Below, piece by piece: positions 24,573-32,603 of a DNA stretch of 64,000 bases. The stretch is taken from positions 7,100,501-7,164,500 of the forward strand of contig NZ_CP108462.1 of NCBI RefSeq assembly GCF_036226365.1. Direction: 5' to 3'. Origin of the DNA: Streptomyces sp. NBC_01262 (GTDB lineage Bacteria; Actinomycetota; Actinomycetes; Streptomycetales; Streptomycetaceae). The stretch's first letter is position 1. Each line of letters starts with the position of its first letter. The notes beneath the pieces are model-generated. The model made no database searches. It was not told the DNA's origin and worked only from the letters and a program-made list of their open reading frames with translations. The position numbers and the translations under genes were made by a program.

Positions 24573-25682
24573 CTAGGCCAGGTCGGAGGCCTTGTAGTAG
24601 CCACCGTCGATCAGGACGGACTTGTAGTTGTCCTTGGTGACGAGCACCGGCTGCAGCAGGTAGGTCGGAACGATCTTCGTGCCGTTGTTGTACTGCTTGG
24701 TGTCGTTGACCTCGGGCTTGCCACCGGTCAGCTTCGCGTCAACCATCTGGACGGCGACCTTGGCGAGCTCGCGGGTGTCCTTGTAGATCGTCGAGGTCTG
24801 CTCACCCGCGATGATCGACTTCACCGAGGGAACCTCGGCGTCCTGGCCGGACACGACGGGCAGCGGCTTCTTCGCGGTGCCGTAACCGGCGTTCTTCAGC
24901 GAGGAGATGATGCCGATGGAGATGCCGTCGTAGGGCGAGAGCACCGCGTCGACCTTGGCCGAGCTGTACTTGGAGCTCAGGATGTCGTCCATGCGCTTCT
25001 GGGCGGTGGCACCGTCCCAGCGCAGCGTGGTGACCTGGTTGAGCGCGGTCTGGGTGGACCTGACGACCAGCTTCTTGGAGTCGATGTACGGCTGCAGGAC
25101 GGACATCGCACCGTTGAAGAAGAACTTGGTGTTGTTGTCGTCCGAGGAACCGGCGAACAGCTCGATGTTGAACGGGCCCTTGCCGTCCTTCAGGCCGAGC
25201 TCGTCGACGATGGAGCCGCCCTGGAGCTGGCCGACCTTGAAGTTGTCGAACGTCGCGTAGTAGTCGACGTTCTTGGTGCCCAGGATCAGGCGGTCGTAGG
25301 AGATGACCGGGATCTTGGCGTCGGCGGCGCTCTGCAGCACCTCGTTCATGGCGGTGCCGTCGATCGCGGCGATCACCAGCGCCTTTTCCTTCTTGGTGAT
25401 CATGTTCTGGATCTGCGAGACCTGCTGGCTGGTGTCGTTGTTCGCGTACTGCAGGTCGACCTTGTAGCCCAGCTTCTCGAACTGCTTCTTCATGTTCGCG
25501 CCGTCGGCGATCCAGCGCGCGGAGACCTTGGTCGGCATCGCGATGCCGATGGTGCCCCCCTTGGCGCTGTCGCCGCTGTCGGAGCTGGAGTCCTGGCCAC
25601 AGGCGGTGGCGCCGGCGCCGAGGGTGAGCGTGACGGTTACTGCCGCTGCGGAACGCAGGAGAGCGCCTCTGGATATGCGCAT
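24573..25682 (-). CDS. chvE: Multiple-sugar-binding lipoprotein (ChvE family)
   Basis: A 369-residue periplasmic-binding-protein-like lipoprotein. The N-terminal hydrophobic stretch ends in the lipobox GATAC, so the mature protein would be anchored to the membrane through that Cys. The mature part begins GQDSSSDSG and shows the PBP type 1 fold: IGIAMPTK, VIAAIDGTAMNEVL, PVISYDRLI, DAVLSPYDGISIG and VVSGQDAEVPSVKSI. ChvE-type proteins bind galactose, arabinose, glucose or related monosaccharides. The ATG at 25682 lies 4 bases after the stop codon of the U32-like gene, whose last codons contain the GAAAGG ribosome binding site, so the two are coupled. Confidence 0.92.
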   Translation of the reverse strand: MRISRGALLRSAAAVTVTLTLGAGATACGQDSSSDSGDSAKGGTIGIAMPTKVSARWIADGANMKKQFEKLGYKVDLQYANNDTSQQVSQIQNMITKKEKALVIAAIDGTAMNEVLQSAADAKIPVISYDRLILGTKNVDYYATFDNFKVGQLQGGSIVDELGLKDGKGPFNIELFAGSSDDNNTKFFFNGAMSVLQPYIDSKKLVVRSTQTALNQVTTLRWDGATAQKRMDDILSSKYSSAKVDAVLSPYDGISIGIISSLKNAGYGTAKKPLPVVSGQDAEVPSVKSIIAGEQTSTIYKDTRELAKVAVQMVDAKLTGGKPEVNDTKQYNNGTKIVPTYLLQPVLVTKDNYKSVLIDGGYYKASDLA

Positions 25683-25686
25683 GGTG

Positions 25687-26709
25687 CTAGATCCTTTCGG
25701 GGGTGAAGCGTGGATCAGTCTCACTGCCGTTCGGAGTGGCAGAGGAGTCAATGGGGAACCTGTTGAGCGGTCCGGGCAGCCGGGAGCCGAGCGGTGACAT
25801 CCCGCCGTCAGCGCCGTGCCGGGCCAGGAGGTCCAGCACGAGCCGTCCGCGCCGGACGCGTTCGCGCGCGGTCTGAAGCGTGACGTCCCGCATCTGCCGC
25901 CCGTAGGGGTAGATGGCAGGCGCCTTGCTCAGGCCGAACTTGAGGTAGATCGGAGCACCGCGCCGGATCAACTCCGCCGCATCGTACATGCGTACGAATC
26001 CTCCGAGGTCGTCCGGGGCCTCGATGTAGAAGTCCATCGGTGCCCCGCTCGCCCGGCGGATCTCCGTGAGGTGCTGGAGCGTCAGGTCCGACGGGATATT
26101 GATGGAGTCGCCGCCCAGTCGCTCCCATACCGCGTAGGCGGCTGGGTTCACCGGGCCGACCAGTGCGGACACCTTGAATGTGGTGTCCGCCGGCAGCACG
26201 CCCTGCTGCCGGAGCTGGTGAAGCAGCCACAACACTCCCTCGTCGGCGACGAGTAGGCAGCGTACGCCAAGCGCCGTAGCGCGCAGGGCGTCTTCAACGC
26301 AGCCCGCTACCTGATCGTGACCTCGGGCCCGGAGTCCGCCGCCGCCGGAAGGGGTACGGGTGGCCGAGCCGATGTCCCAGGTGCCGCGCGGGCCGGTGAA
26401 CAGGCAGAGCTCGATGTCCCGTTCGGTGGTGGCCTGCACCATTTCGGTGATCTCGGCATCGGTGAGCATCCAGATGCCGCTGCCCTGGCTGATCCGGTGG
26501 ACGGGCAGCTCCAGGCGCTCGACCTCCTCCAGGACCGTGGCAAGGGCTTCGGGGCCCTCCACGGAGGGGATCTCGGTGCGCCAGCTTCCGCCGTCCGGGA
26601 AACGGTGCGGGGAGGCGTCCGCCGGGTCGTCCGCCGGGGCGCCGTGACCGAGCAGGGCGAGGGCGTACTCGCCGGGACGCCGCGGTCCGGGAGTCTGTTG
26701 GTCGGTCAC
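25687..26709 (-). CDS. U32 peptidase-like TIM-barrel protein
   Basis: A 340-residue soluble protein. The second half (LGGDSINIPSDLTLQHLTEI, APMDFYIEAPDDLGGFVRMY) resembles the barrel of peptidase family U32, but I do not see the U32 core signature with its conserved Glu and Cys residues. Peptidase activity is therefore doubtful. Homologues seem to travel with sugar-acid operons. A role in sugar metabolism is inferred from context only: dehydrogenase gene upstream, chvE directly downstream. The GTG start at 26709 has GGAG at the right distance, and a copy of the operon's 13-base operator motif lies 12 bp before it. Confidence 0.6.
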   Translation of the reverse strand: MTDQQTPGPRRPGEYALALLGHGAPADDPADASPHRFPDGGSWRTEIPSVEGPEALATVLEEVERLELPVHRISQGSGIWMLTDAEITEMVQATTERDIELCLFTGPRGTWDIGSATRTPSGGGGLRARGHDQVAGCVEDALRATALGVRCLLVADEGVLWLLHQLRQQGVLPADTTFKVSALVGPVNPAAYAVWERLGGDSINIPSDLTLQHLTEIRRASGAPMDFYIEAPDDLGGFVRMYDAAELIRRGAPIYLKFGLSKAPAIYPYGRQMRDVTLQTARERVRRGRLVLDLLARHGADGGMSPLGSRLPGPLNRFPIDSSATPNGSETDPRFTPERI

Positions 26710-26720
26710 GGTGCTCCAAT

Positions 26721-26733
26721 GTTCGAGATTTCG
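26721..26733 (+). promoter_or_regulatory. Operator motif GTTCGAGATTTCG, internal copy
   Basis: Identical 13-mer to 29114-29126. It lies between the alcohol dehydrogenase and U32-like genes, suggesting a second regulated promoter for the transporter half of the operon. Confidence 0.55.
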
Positions 26734-26797
26734 GACATCGTCCGGGAGGGTGCGTACGAGAAAATGCGCAGGACAGGCCCTAGGGGCGGGACGGCCG

Positions 26798-27832
26798 TCA
26801 TGCGCTGCCGCCCGAGGGCAGGAGCAGAACCTTGCCGACCTTCGGGTCGCCGCTGCCGACCAGGTCGATCGCGGTGGCGAACTCGGCCAGCGGCAACCGG
26901 TGCGTGATCAGCGGCGCGGGGGTCAGCAGACCCGCCCCGAAGACCCGTACGGCGTGCGCCCAGGCGTCCGGGGCCGCCCCGAAGACCGTGTGCACGGTCA
27001 GCTGCCGCACGACCAGGTCCGTGGGGTCCAGGCCCACCGCGCCGGCCGCCGGGATGCCGGTCAGCACCAGCCGGCCGCCGCGGCGCACCAGCGAGGCGGA
27101 GGTCTGGGCGGCGGAGGCCGAACCGGCCGTCTCGATCACCACGTCGTAGCGGTTCTCCGCGGTGTCCAGGTGGTCCCGGGTACGGAACTCGGTCGCCCCG
27201 AAGTCATAGCTCAGCTGCTCGCGGTCCGGCCGGGTGCCGACCACCAGCAGCTCGGCCGGCGAGATCGCGGCCAGGAACTGCACCGCCAGCATGCCGAGCG
27301 TTCCGGTGCCGACCACGGCCACCCGCTCGCCCGGCTGGGCGTTCGCCTTCAGTACGGCCGCCGCGATACAGGCGGCCGGCTCCAGCAGGGCGGCCTCGGT
27401 GAGGTCGGCGTCGTCCGGGAGCGGGTGCAGCAGACGGGCGGGCAGGGTGAGCGTGTCGGCCATCGCCCCGGGCTGCGTGAAGCCGGTCTCCTCGTAGCCC
27501 GCCCCGCACAGAGTGGTCTCCCCGGCGTGGCAGCGGTCGCAGACCTGGCAGTTGCGGAAGCCCTCGCCGACGACCTTGCGGCCGACCAGGCTCGCCGGTA
27601 CGCCCGCCCCGACGGCCTCGACCGTCCCGGACCACTCGTGGCCGGGTGTGACGGGGTAACGGACGTAGCCCTCCGGGCGGTTGCCCTGGTAGATCTCGCG
27701 GTCGCTCCCGCAGATCCCGGACGCGTGCACACGTACGCGCGCCTCGCCGGGGCCCGGTGCGGTCTGCTCGCGGTCGACCAGGCGGTGGGCGCCGGGTGCG
27801 TCCAGGACGAGGGCGAGCTCTGTGGCGGTCAC
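26798..27832 (-). CDS. Zinc-dependent sugar/polyol dehydrogenase (MDR family)
   Basis: A 344-residue NAD(P)-dependent medium-chain dehydrogenase. The catalytic zinc ligands are Cys41 (GICGSD), His65 and Glu66 (GHEWSG), and the four structural-zinc Cys lie in NCQVCDRCHAGETTLC. The Rossmann motif is VVGTGTLGMLAV. It belongs to the sorbitol/threonine/L-galactonate-type dehydrogenases. In this operon it probably oxidises the imported aldose, or a derived polyol or acid, before the dehydratase step. Exact substrate unknown. It is preceded by 100 bp after the dehydratase gene. Confidence 0.85.
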   Translation of the reverse strand: MTATELALVLDAPGAHRLVDREQTAPGPGEARVRVHASGICGSDREIYQGNRPEGYVRYPVTPGHEWSGTVEAVGAGVPASLVGRKVVGEGFRNCQVCDRCHAGETTLCGAGYEETGFTQPGAMADTLTLPARLLHPLPDDADLTEAALLEPAACIAAAVLKANAQPGERVAVVGTGTLGMLAVQFLAAISPAELLVVGTRPDREQLSYDFGATEFRTRDHLDTAENRYDVVIETAGSASAAQTSASLVRRGGRLVLTGIPAAGAVGLDPTDLVVRQLTVHTVFGAAPDAWAHAVRVFGAGLLTPAPLITHRLPLAEFATAIDLVGSGDPKVGKVLLLPSGGSA

Positions 27833-27932
27833 GTTGTCTTTCCGTTCAGTGGTCGGTACGGGGCCGTTGCCGGGCGCGGGCGAGTTGTGCGCACCCGGTG
27901 GGCAAATTTAGCCCGTCCTGCGAAGAGCCCCG

Positions 27933-29090
27933 TCACCGCACCGCCTTGGGCTTGCGCTGCTCCCAGCCGTCGGCCCACAGATCGAAGCGCGCCTGCTGCT
28001 GCGGGAACTCCGCGGCGGCCTCGACATCGAACTCAACGCCCAGCCCAGGGGCGTCGGACCGCTCGAAGTAGCCGTCCACGACCTGGGGCGCGCCCTTCAC
28101 GATCTTCTTGATGTCGGAGTCGGCGAAGTCGTTGAAGTGCTCGAGGATCTTGAAGTTCGGGGTGCAGAACCCGACCTGGAGCGAGGCGGCGGTCAGGACG
28201 GAGCCGCCCACGTTGTGCGGGGCCACCAGCACGTAGTGGGTCTCGGCGGTGGCCGCCAGCTTGCGGGTTTCCAGGATGCCGCCGATGTGGCCGACGTCCG
28301 GCTGGATGATGTCCACGGCCTGGGACTCGAAGAGCTCGCGGAACTCGATCCGGTCGTGGATGCGCTCGCCGGTCGCGACCGGCAGGTCCACCTTGCCGGC
28401 GACCTTGGCCAGGGCGGCCAGGTTCTCCGGCGGGACCGGCTCCTCCAGCCAGGCCGGCTTGAAGGGGGCGAGCTCCCTGGCGAGCCGGACGGCGGTGGAG
28501 GGGCTGAAGCGGCCGTGCATCTCCAGCATCAGCTCGGTGTCCGGGCCGATCGCGTCGCGGACGGCCTCGATGAGGGAGACCGAGTAGAGCGTGGAGGCGT
28601 GGTCGAGCTCGAAGTGGCCCGTCCCGAAGGGGTCGATCTTGAGGGCCTTGTAACCCCGCTCGATGACCGCCGTAGCCGCCTTGTGGTACGCCTCCGGGGT
28701 GCGCTCGGTGGTGTACCAGCCGTTGGCGTACGCCTTGATCTTGTCGTGGGCGTGGCCGCCGAGAAGCTGCCAGACGGGGACGCCCAGGGCCTTGCCCTTG
28801 ATGTCCCAGCAGGCCATCTCGATCACGGCGATACCGGACATGACGATCTCGCCGGCCCGGCCGTAGTCGCCGTACTTCATCCTCTTGACCAGGTCCTCTA
28901 CCGCGAAGGGGTCGGATCCGGTTATGTGGTTGGCCTCAGCTTCCCGCAGGTAGCCGATCAGCGCGTCGGTGTGGCCGAGCATGCGGGTCTCGCCCACGCC
29001 GGTGAGGCCTTCGTCGGTGTGCACCAGGACGTAGGTGAGATTGCGCCACGGAGTGCCGACGACGTGGGTGCTGATGCCGGTGATGCGCAC
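27933..29090 (-). CDS. Enolase-superfamily sugar-acid dehydratase (mandelate racemase family)
   Basis: A 385-residue enzyme. It has the capping domain (about 1-120) and the modified TIM barrel with KALKIDPFG, the first metal-ligand region LMLEMHGRF, LEEPVPPEN, GERIHDR, IIQPDVGHIGG and APHNVGG. The Glu-x-His pair in the third strand and the HN motif resemble galactonate/gluconate-type dehydratases more than racemases. It would convert an aldonic acid to a 2-keto-3-deoxy acid. The GTG at 29090 (RITGISTHVVGTP) has AAGGGGA upstream and is the family N-terminus. It is the first gene of the sugar operon. The aldolase and kinase needed after it are not in the window. Confidence 0.86.
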   Translation of the reverse strand: MRITGISTHVVGTPWRNLTYVLVHTDEGLTGVGETRMLGHTDALIGYLREAEANHITGSDPFAVEDLVKRMKYGDYGRAGEIVMSGIAVIEMACWDIKGKALGVPVWQLLGGHAHDKIKAYANGWYTTERTPEAYHKAATAVIERGYKALKIDPFGTGHFELDHASTLYSVSLIEAVRDAIGPDTELMLEMHGRFSPSTAVRLARELAPFKPAWLEEPVPPENLAALAKVAGKVDLPVATGERIHDRIEFRELFESQAVDIIQPDVGHIGGILETRKLAATAETHYVLVAPHNVGGSVLTAASLQVGFCTPNFKILEHFNDFADSDIKKIVKGAPQVVDGYFERSDAPGLGVEFDVEAAAEFPQQQARFDLWADGWEQRKPKAVR

Positions 29091-29113
29091 GGAAGATGTC
29101 CCCTTACGATCTC

Positions 29114-29126
29114 GTTCGAGATTTCG
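29114..29126 (+). promoter_or_regulatory. Operator motif GTTCGAGATTTCG, promoter copy 1
   Basis: Lies 24-36 bp before the dehydratase start. ATTTCG (29121-29126) and CGAAAT (29136-29141) also make an inverted repeat with 9-bp spacing. Likely operator of the sugar operon. Confidence 0.6.
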
Positions 29127-29230
29127 TAACGCGTTCGAAATGCTGAAGGGAACGTAATAACGCACTCGCGGCAATGTCAACGGTTGTACGGGTAACGGAT
29201 CGACGCGCGGACGAAATTTCGCACAGAGTC

Positions 29231-29243
29231 CGATATCTCGAAC
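29231..29243 (-). promoter_or_regulatory. Operator motif, promoter copy 2 (inverted, 12/13)
   Basis: CGATATCTCGAAC is the reverse complement of GTTCGAGATATCG, one base from the 13-mer at 29114. Together with the nearby palindrome CGAAATTTCG (29212-29221) it forms a distal site about 140 bp before the dehydratase gene. Confidence 0.5.
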
Positions 29244-29247
29244 GGTA

Positions 29248-30111
29248 CTACCCGGTGACCCTGCTGGAGGTGAACGCCTCATAGATCACCCGGGCGAGTT
29301 GCTCCTGGCCGCGCCTGCTCGGGTGGAACCAGTCCCAGGTGCTCAGCTCGTCCGCCGTGAAGCGGTAGCCGAAGACCGCGCCGCCGTCGGTGCGGCAGCG
29401 GGCGTAGGCGCCGCAGACGTCCGCGAGCACCTTGTTGTAGGCGACCACCCGGTCCCGTACGGCCGTGCGCCGCTGCTGGGCGGCGGTGGTCGTGGAAGCC
29501 GCGTCGCCCAGCATCGACGGACAGATGCCGAGCTGCCAGACCTGGAGGGCGAGCGGATTGTCCTTGCCGACGGACCACAGGCGCCGAAGGTCCGGGACGC
29601 TCGCCACGAAGATCTGCGCCTTGGGGAGGCGGCGGTGCAGGCTCCGCATCGCCGCCTCGAACTCCCGGCGGTATTCGGCCACCGGGGTCATGGCGCCGGT
29701 GGCCGTCCGGCAGGCGTCATTGGCGCCCATGAGGATGGTCACCTGGGCCGGTTTCCGCGCCGCCGCCACCTGCACCTGGCCCTCCAGGTCGGCCATGACG
29801 GCCCCGCTGCGGGCCAGGTTCGAGCTGCCGGTGGAATGCGCGCGCTTGGCGAAGGCGGTCGCCCAGGAGGCGTCGGGGCAGTCCTTCAGCAGTGAACAGG
29901 CGTCGAACCCACGGGTGATGGAGTCGCCCAGCGCCGCGATCGTGGCGGGCGTCGTGTCCCACGTTGGGGTGGGCCTCACGGTGGCCTTCGCGGTGGTTTT
30001 CGGCGCGGCCTGGCGGGTTGCAGCCGGTGAACTCCCGTTCGGCGACGCCCCGGCCGAGCAGCCGACCAGCAGGGCCGTCGCGGCGACGGCGGTGGTCAGG
30101 ACGCGTCGCAT
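29248..30111 (-). CDS. SGNH/GDSL-family esterase lipoprotein
   Basis: A 287-residue predicted lipoprotein: short signal with lipobox LLVGC, Ser/Thr/Pro linker, then an SGNH hydrolase. Block I is IAALGDSITRGFD (catalytic Ser), block III is GANDAC and block V is STWDWFHPSRRG (catalytic Asp and His). Several Cys in the domain may form disulfides. It probably deacylates lipids or polysaccharide esters at the cell surface. GGGGAG precedes the ATG at 30111. The gene is monocistronic and divergent from the DUF3145 gene. Confidence 0.85.
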   Translation of the reverse strand: MRRVLTTAVAATALLVGCSAGASPNGSSPAATRQAAPKTTAKATVRPTPTWDTTPATIAALGDSITRGFDACSLLKDCPDASWATAFAKRAHSTGSSNLARSGAVMADLEGQVQVAAARKPAQVTILMGANDACRTATGAMTPVAEYRREFEAAMRSLHRRLPKAQIFVASVPDLRRLWSVGKDNPLALQVWQLGICPSMLGDAASTTTAAQQRRTAVRDRVVAYNKVLADVCGAYARCRTDGGAVFGYRFTADELSTWDWFHPSRRGQEQLARVIYEAFTSSRVTG

Positions 30112-30294
30112 CGACGGCTCCCCTCTCGGCGACCGGGTGACATATCGGTGAGCCCGACAGTACGTCACCCGTCCGATGACGCGGCACGGTAGCTTTTTCC
30201 CTGACAAGCGAATGCAGAATGATGTCCCGGATCGCTTCGGTACGGGCCTGAGGCCGCTGGGGAAGGCGAACCTCGTCCCACACTGGAGGTCCCG

Positions 30295-30789
30295 GTGACG
30301 ACACGTGGAGTTCTGTACGTGCACTCCGCACCGCGCGCGCTGTGCCCGCACATCGAATGGGCCGTCGCGGGCGTCCTCGGCGTGCGCGTGAACCTCGACT
30401 GGATCCGCCAGCCCGCCTCCCCGGGCACCTGGCGGGCCGAGTTCTCCTGGCAGGGCCAGGTCGGCACCGCGTCGAGACTCGCGTCCGCCCTGCGCGGCTG
30501 GCACCTGCTGCGCTTCGAGGTCACGGCCGAGCCCTGCGCCACCGCCGAGGGTGAGCGCTACAGCAGCACCCCCGAACTCGGCATCTTCCACGCCGTCACC
30601 GGGATGCACGGCGACATCCTCATCCCCGAGGACCGCCTGCGCGCCGCGCTGCTGCGCGCCCGCACCGGCGAGGCGGACCTCGAGGCCGAGGTCGCCAAGC
30701 TGCTCGGCAAGCCCTGGGACGACGAACTGGAGCCCTTCCGCTACGCGGGCGAGGGCGCACCGGTGCGGTGGCTTCACCAGGTCGTGTGA
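30295..30789 (+). CDS. DUF3145 family protein
   Basis: A 164-residue soluble protein of an actinobacterial family of unknown function, recognised by TRGVLYVHSAPRALCPHIEW at its start and FHAVTGMHGDILIPEDRL in the middle. Homologues lie next to the fatty acid synthase genes in other Streptomyces, which agrees with fabF nearby. The GTG start has GGAGGT 5 bases upstream. No catalytic motif is evident. Confidence 0.88.
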   Translation: MTTRGVLYVHSAPRALCPHIEWAVAGVLGVRVNLDWIRQPASPGTWRAEFSWQGQVGTASRLASALRGWHLLRFEVTAEPCATAEGERYSSTPELGIFHAVTGMHGDILIPEDRLRAALLRARTGEADLEAEVAKLLGKPWDDELEPFRYAGEGAPVRWLHQVV

Positions 30790-30796
30790 GGCGTTA

Positions 30797-30825
30797 GGGG
30801 GGTGCCTGGTCCGCCAGACACCCCC
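30797..30825. terminator. Hairpin terminator after DUF3145 gene
   Basis: GGGGGTG-C-CTGG pairs with CCAG-A-CACCCCC around a TCCG loop. It lies between convergent genes. Confidence 0.65.
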
Positions 30826-30845
30826 AGCGGGTTACGCCCTGGCGG

Positions 30846-31604
30846 TCACGCCTTCGGGAACAGGGCCAGGAAGGCCCCTGTCGAGTCGGCGGCCGAATGC
30901 CCGAAGGGCGCGTCCAGGTCCCAGATCAGGAAGAGCAGGAAGGCCAGCAGGGCGCTGTACAGCCCCGCGAGCAGCAACTCACGCCGTGAGCGCCGGATCT
31001 GCAGTGTGAAGATCAGCCCGACCGCCACCAGCGCTCCGGCGACCAGCCCGAACCACACCATCCCCGGCATCGTCGGCGACGCGTTCTGCTCCCTGGCGTT
31101 GCGCGCGTCGTCCACGATGCCCACCTGGTCGACGACCGGCTGGTACGCCTGGTTGGCCAGATCGGTCTTCGGCACGAAGTCGGTGACATCGCGCCGCACC
31201 TTGTCGAGCAGCACCGAGCCGCGCGGGGTGAGCTCGCCGTCCGAGACCATGCGCGGCCACTCCTTGCGGACCACGTAGGTGACGTACGAGTCGATGTCGG
31301 CGCGCGTCCGGTCGCGTACCGCCGCCGGATACACCTGGACGCGCTCGCTGATCTCGTGCAGCGCCTGCGCCTCGCGGCGGGCGTCGTCCTGGGCGGCGCC
31401 GCGCGCCTCCCAGACACCGGCGATGGCGAGGCCGATCACGATGGCGTAGATCACGCCGATCATCATCGTCATGTATTCGATGACGTCGGGGGTCTCCGAC
31501 GGGTCGTCATCGTCACCGACCCGGCGGTGGTTGAGCGAGACGATGGCCAGGACCACCGCGCAGGCGATCGCCATTCCGATCGCCAGCACAAGCCATTCGG
31601 ACAT
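30846..31604 (-). CDS. DUF4239 membrane protein
   Basis: A 252-residue protein with hydrophobic segments at about 5-25, 45-68, 180-205 and 213-232 and a soluble helical middle (about 70-180). The pattern and EARREAQALHEISERV-type helix match DUF4239 (bestrophin-like). Function unknown; ion or small-solute conductance is only a suggestion from the fold. ATG at 31604 follows GGAGGA. It is 15 bp after the Pro/Thr-rich protein gene and probably co-transcribed with it. Confidence 0.75.
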   Translation of the reverse strand: MSEWLVLAIGMAIACAVVLAIVSLNHRRVGDDDDPSETPDVIEYMTMMIGVIYAIVIGLAIAGVWEARGAAQDDARREAQALHEISERVQVYPAAVRDRTRADIDSYVTYVVRKEWPRMVSDGELTPRGSVLLDKVRRDVTDFVPKTDLANQAYQPVVDQVGIVDDARNAREQNASPTMPGMVWFGLVAGALVAVGLIFTLQIRRSRRELLLAGLYSALLAFLLFLIWDLDAPFGHSAADSTGAFLALFPKA

Positions 31605-31619
31605 CAATCCTCCACGGGA

Positions 31620-32354
31620 TCAGTGAGCACGCCGGCGCCCCTGCGGGCGTAGCGCGGCCACCGCCAGGATGGCGGGCGCCGTGATGAGCAGGGTCAGGGT
31701 CACCAGCGACGCGCCTTCGTGCGGCGGGCTGGAAGGCGGCCCGGCGTACGCGAGCACGTGCGGCCGCGAGGTGGCGCTCGGTGTGGGTGTGGGGGTCGGT
31801 GTCGGTGTGGGCTTCGGCTTGGGCTTGGGCTTGGGTGGTGGCGTTGGCTTCGGCGTTGGCGTTGGTGTCGGCTTCGGGGCGACATGCTGCACGGGCCGGA
31901 CCGGTGTGGGGGTCGGTGTCGGCTTCGGGGTGGGCCTGGGCGTCGGTGTCGGTGTCGGTGTCGGCTTCGGCGGTGGCGGTGCGCAGGGGCTCCGCCGGCT
32001 CACCGAGCCCTGGATCCCGGCGGCCGTCACCGAGCCGCTCACGGTGGACTCGTAGCGCGGGCAGTGTCGTTCCTTCACCGTCGCCCTGAGCCCGCCGGGC
32101 CCCGCCGACGCCCTCACGGACCTCCCGCCGGACCTCACCTTCGCCTCGACCCCGCCGCTGCCGTCGCGGCCCGCCTCCACGCGAATCGCCCCACCCCCTG
32201 TCTCGATCACAACCCGGCCGCTGACCGGATCCACCTTGACGACCGGTGCGCGCCCGCCACCTGTCGCGTCCTCGTCGGCCACTGCCGTAGCCGCTCCCGC
32301 CGGGCACAGCGCGATCGCCGCGGCGGCGGCCGCTCCCCATAACCATCGATTCAC
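31620..32354 (-). CDS. Secreted/anchored protein with Pro-Thr repeat stalk
   Basis: A 244-residue protein with a signal peptide (cleavage near ATAVADE), a small beta-type domain (about 30-115, one Cys pair), then a stalk of about 80 residues made of PTPTP and KPTP units. It ends in one membrane helix (LVTLTLLITAPAILAVAAL) and an Arg-rich tail. The layout is that of a surface protein held at the membrane, with a glycosylation-prone stalk. There is no LPxTG sortase motif. Start is GTG 32354, without a strong ribosome binding site. The coding DNA is itself a GT-rich tandem repeat at about 31.77-31.98 kb. Function unknown. Confidence 0.7.
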   Translation of the reverse strand: MNRWLWGAAAAAAIALCPAGAATAVADEDATGGGRAPVVKVDPVSGRVVIETGGGAIRVEAGRDGSGGVEAKVRSGGRSVRASAGPGGLRATVKERHCPRYESTVSGSVTAAGIQGSVSRRSPCAPPPPKPTPTPTPTPRPTPKPTPTPTPVRPVQHVAPKPTPTPTPKPTPPPKPKPKPKPTPTPTPTPTPSATSRPHVLAYAGPPSSPPHEGASLVTLTLLITAPAILAVAALRPQGRRRAH

Positions 32355-32425
32355 GACGGGGAGATTACGCAGGCAGGGGCGCTGCCATGCGCGGAAGCGG
32401 GCCAAACCGACCGATCGGGTGAATC

Positions 32426-32588
32426 CCCCCACCCCGCCCCTTCCCGAAACCAAGGGCTCCGCCCCTGGACCCCTGAACGCCCTCCGGGCGTGTCCTCAAA
32501 CGCCGGACGGGCTGAAATCAGCCGTCCGGCGTTTGAGGACCGGGGTCCAGGGGCGGAGCCCCTGGTGGGTCCGGGCAGAGCCCGGTTG
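32426..32588. repeat. Two interspersed GC-rich repeats, copies C and D, head to head
   Basis: Copy C (32426-32515) has the order of copy A, and copy D (32519-32588) is an inverted shorter copy. Their ends pair to make a long hairpin between fabF and the Pro-Thr protein gene. Confidence 0.75.
32492..32540. terminator. Long hairpin downstream of fabF
   Basis: Arms GTCCTCAAACGCCGGACGG (32492-32510) and its exact complement (32522-32540), extended by a bulged GCTG/CAGC pair to leave an AAAT loop. It is formed by the meeting ends of repeats C and D and probably terminates the fab operon. Confidence 0.7.
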
Positions 32589-32603
32589 ACGTGCTTGGCC
32601 TGC

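Noticed and set aside
31719..32342. Plus-strand frames over the Pro-Thr stalk gene
   Set aside because: Repeat-derived; the minus-strand reading has a signal peptide, stalk and membrane anchor in sensible order.
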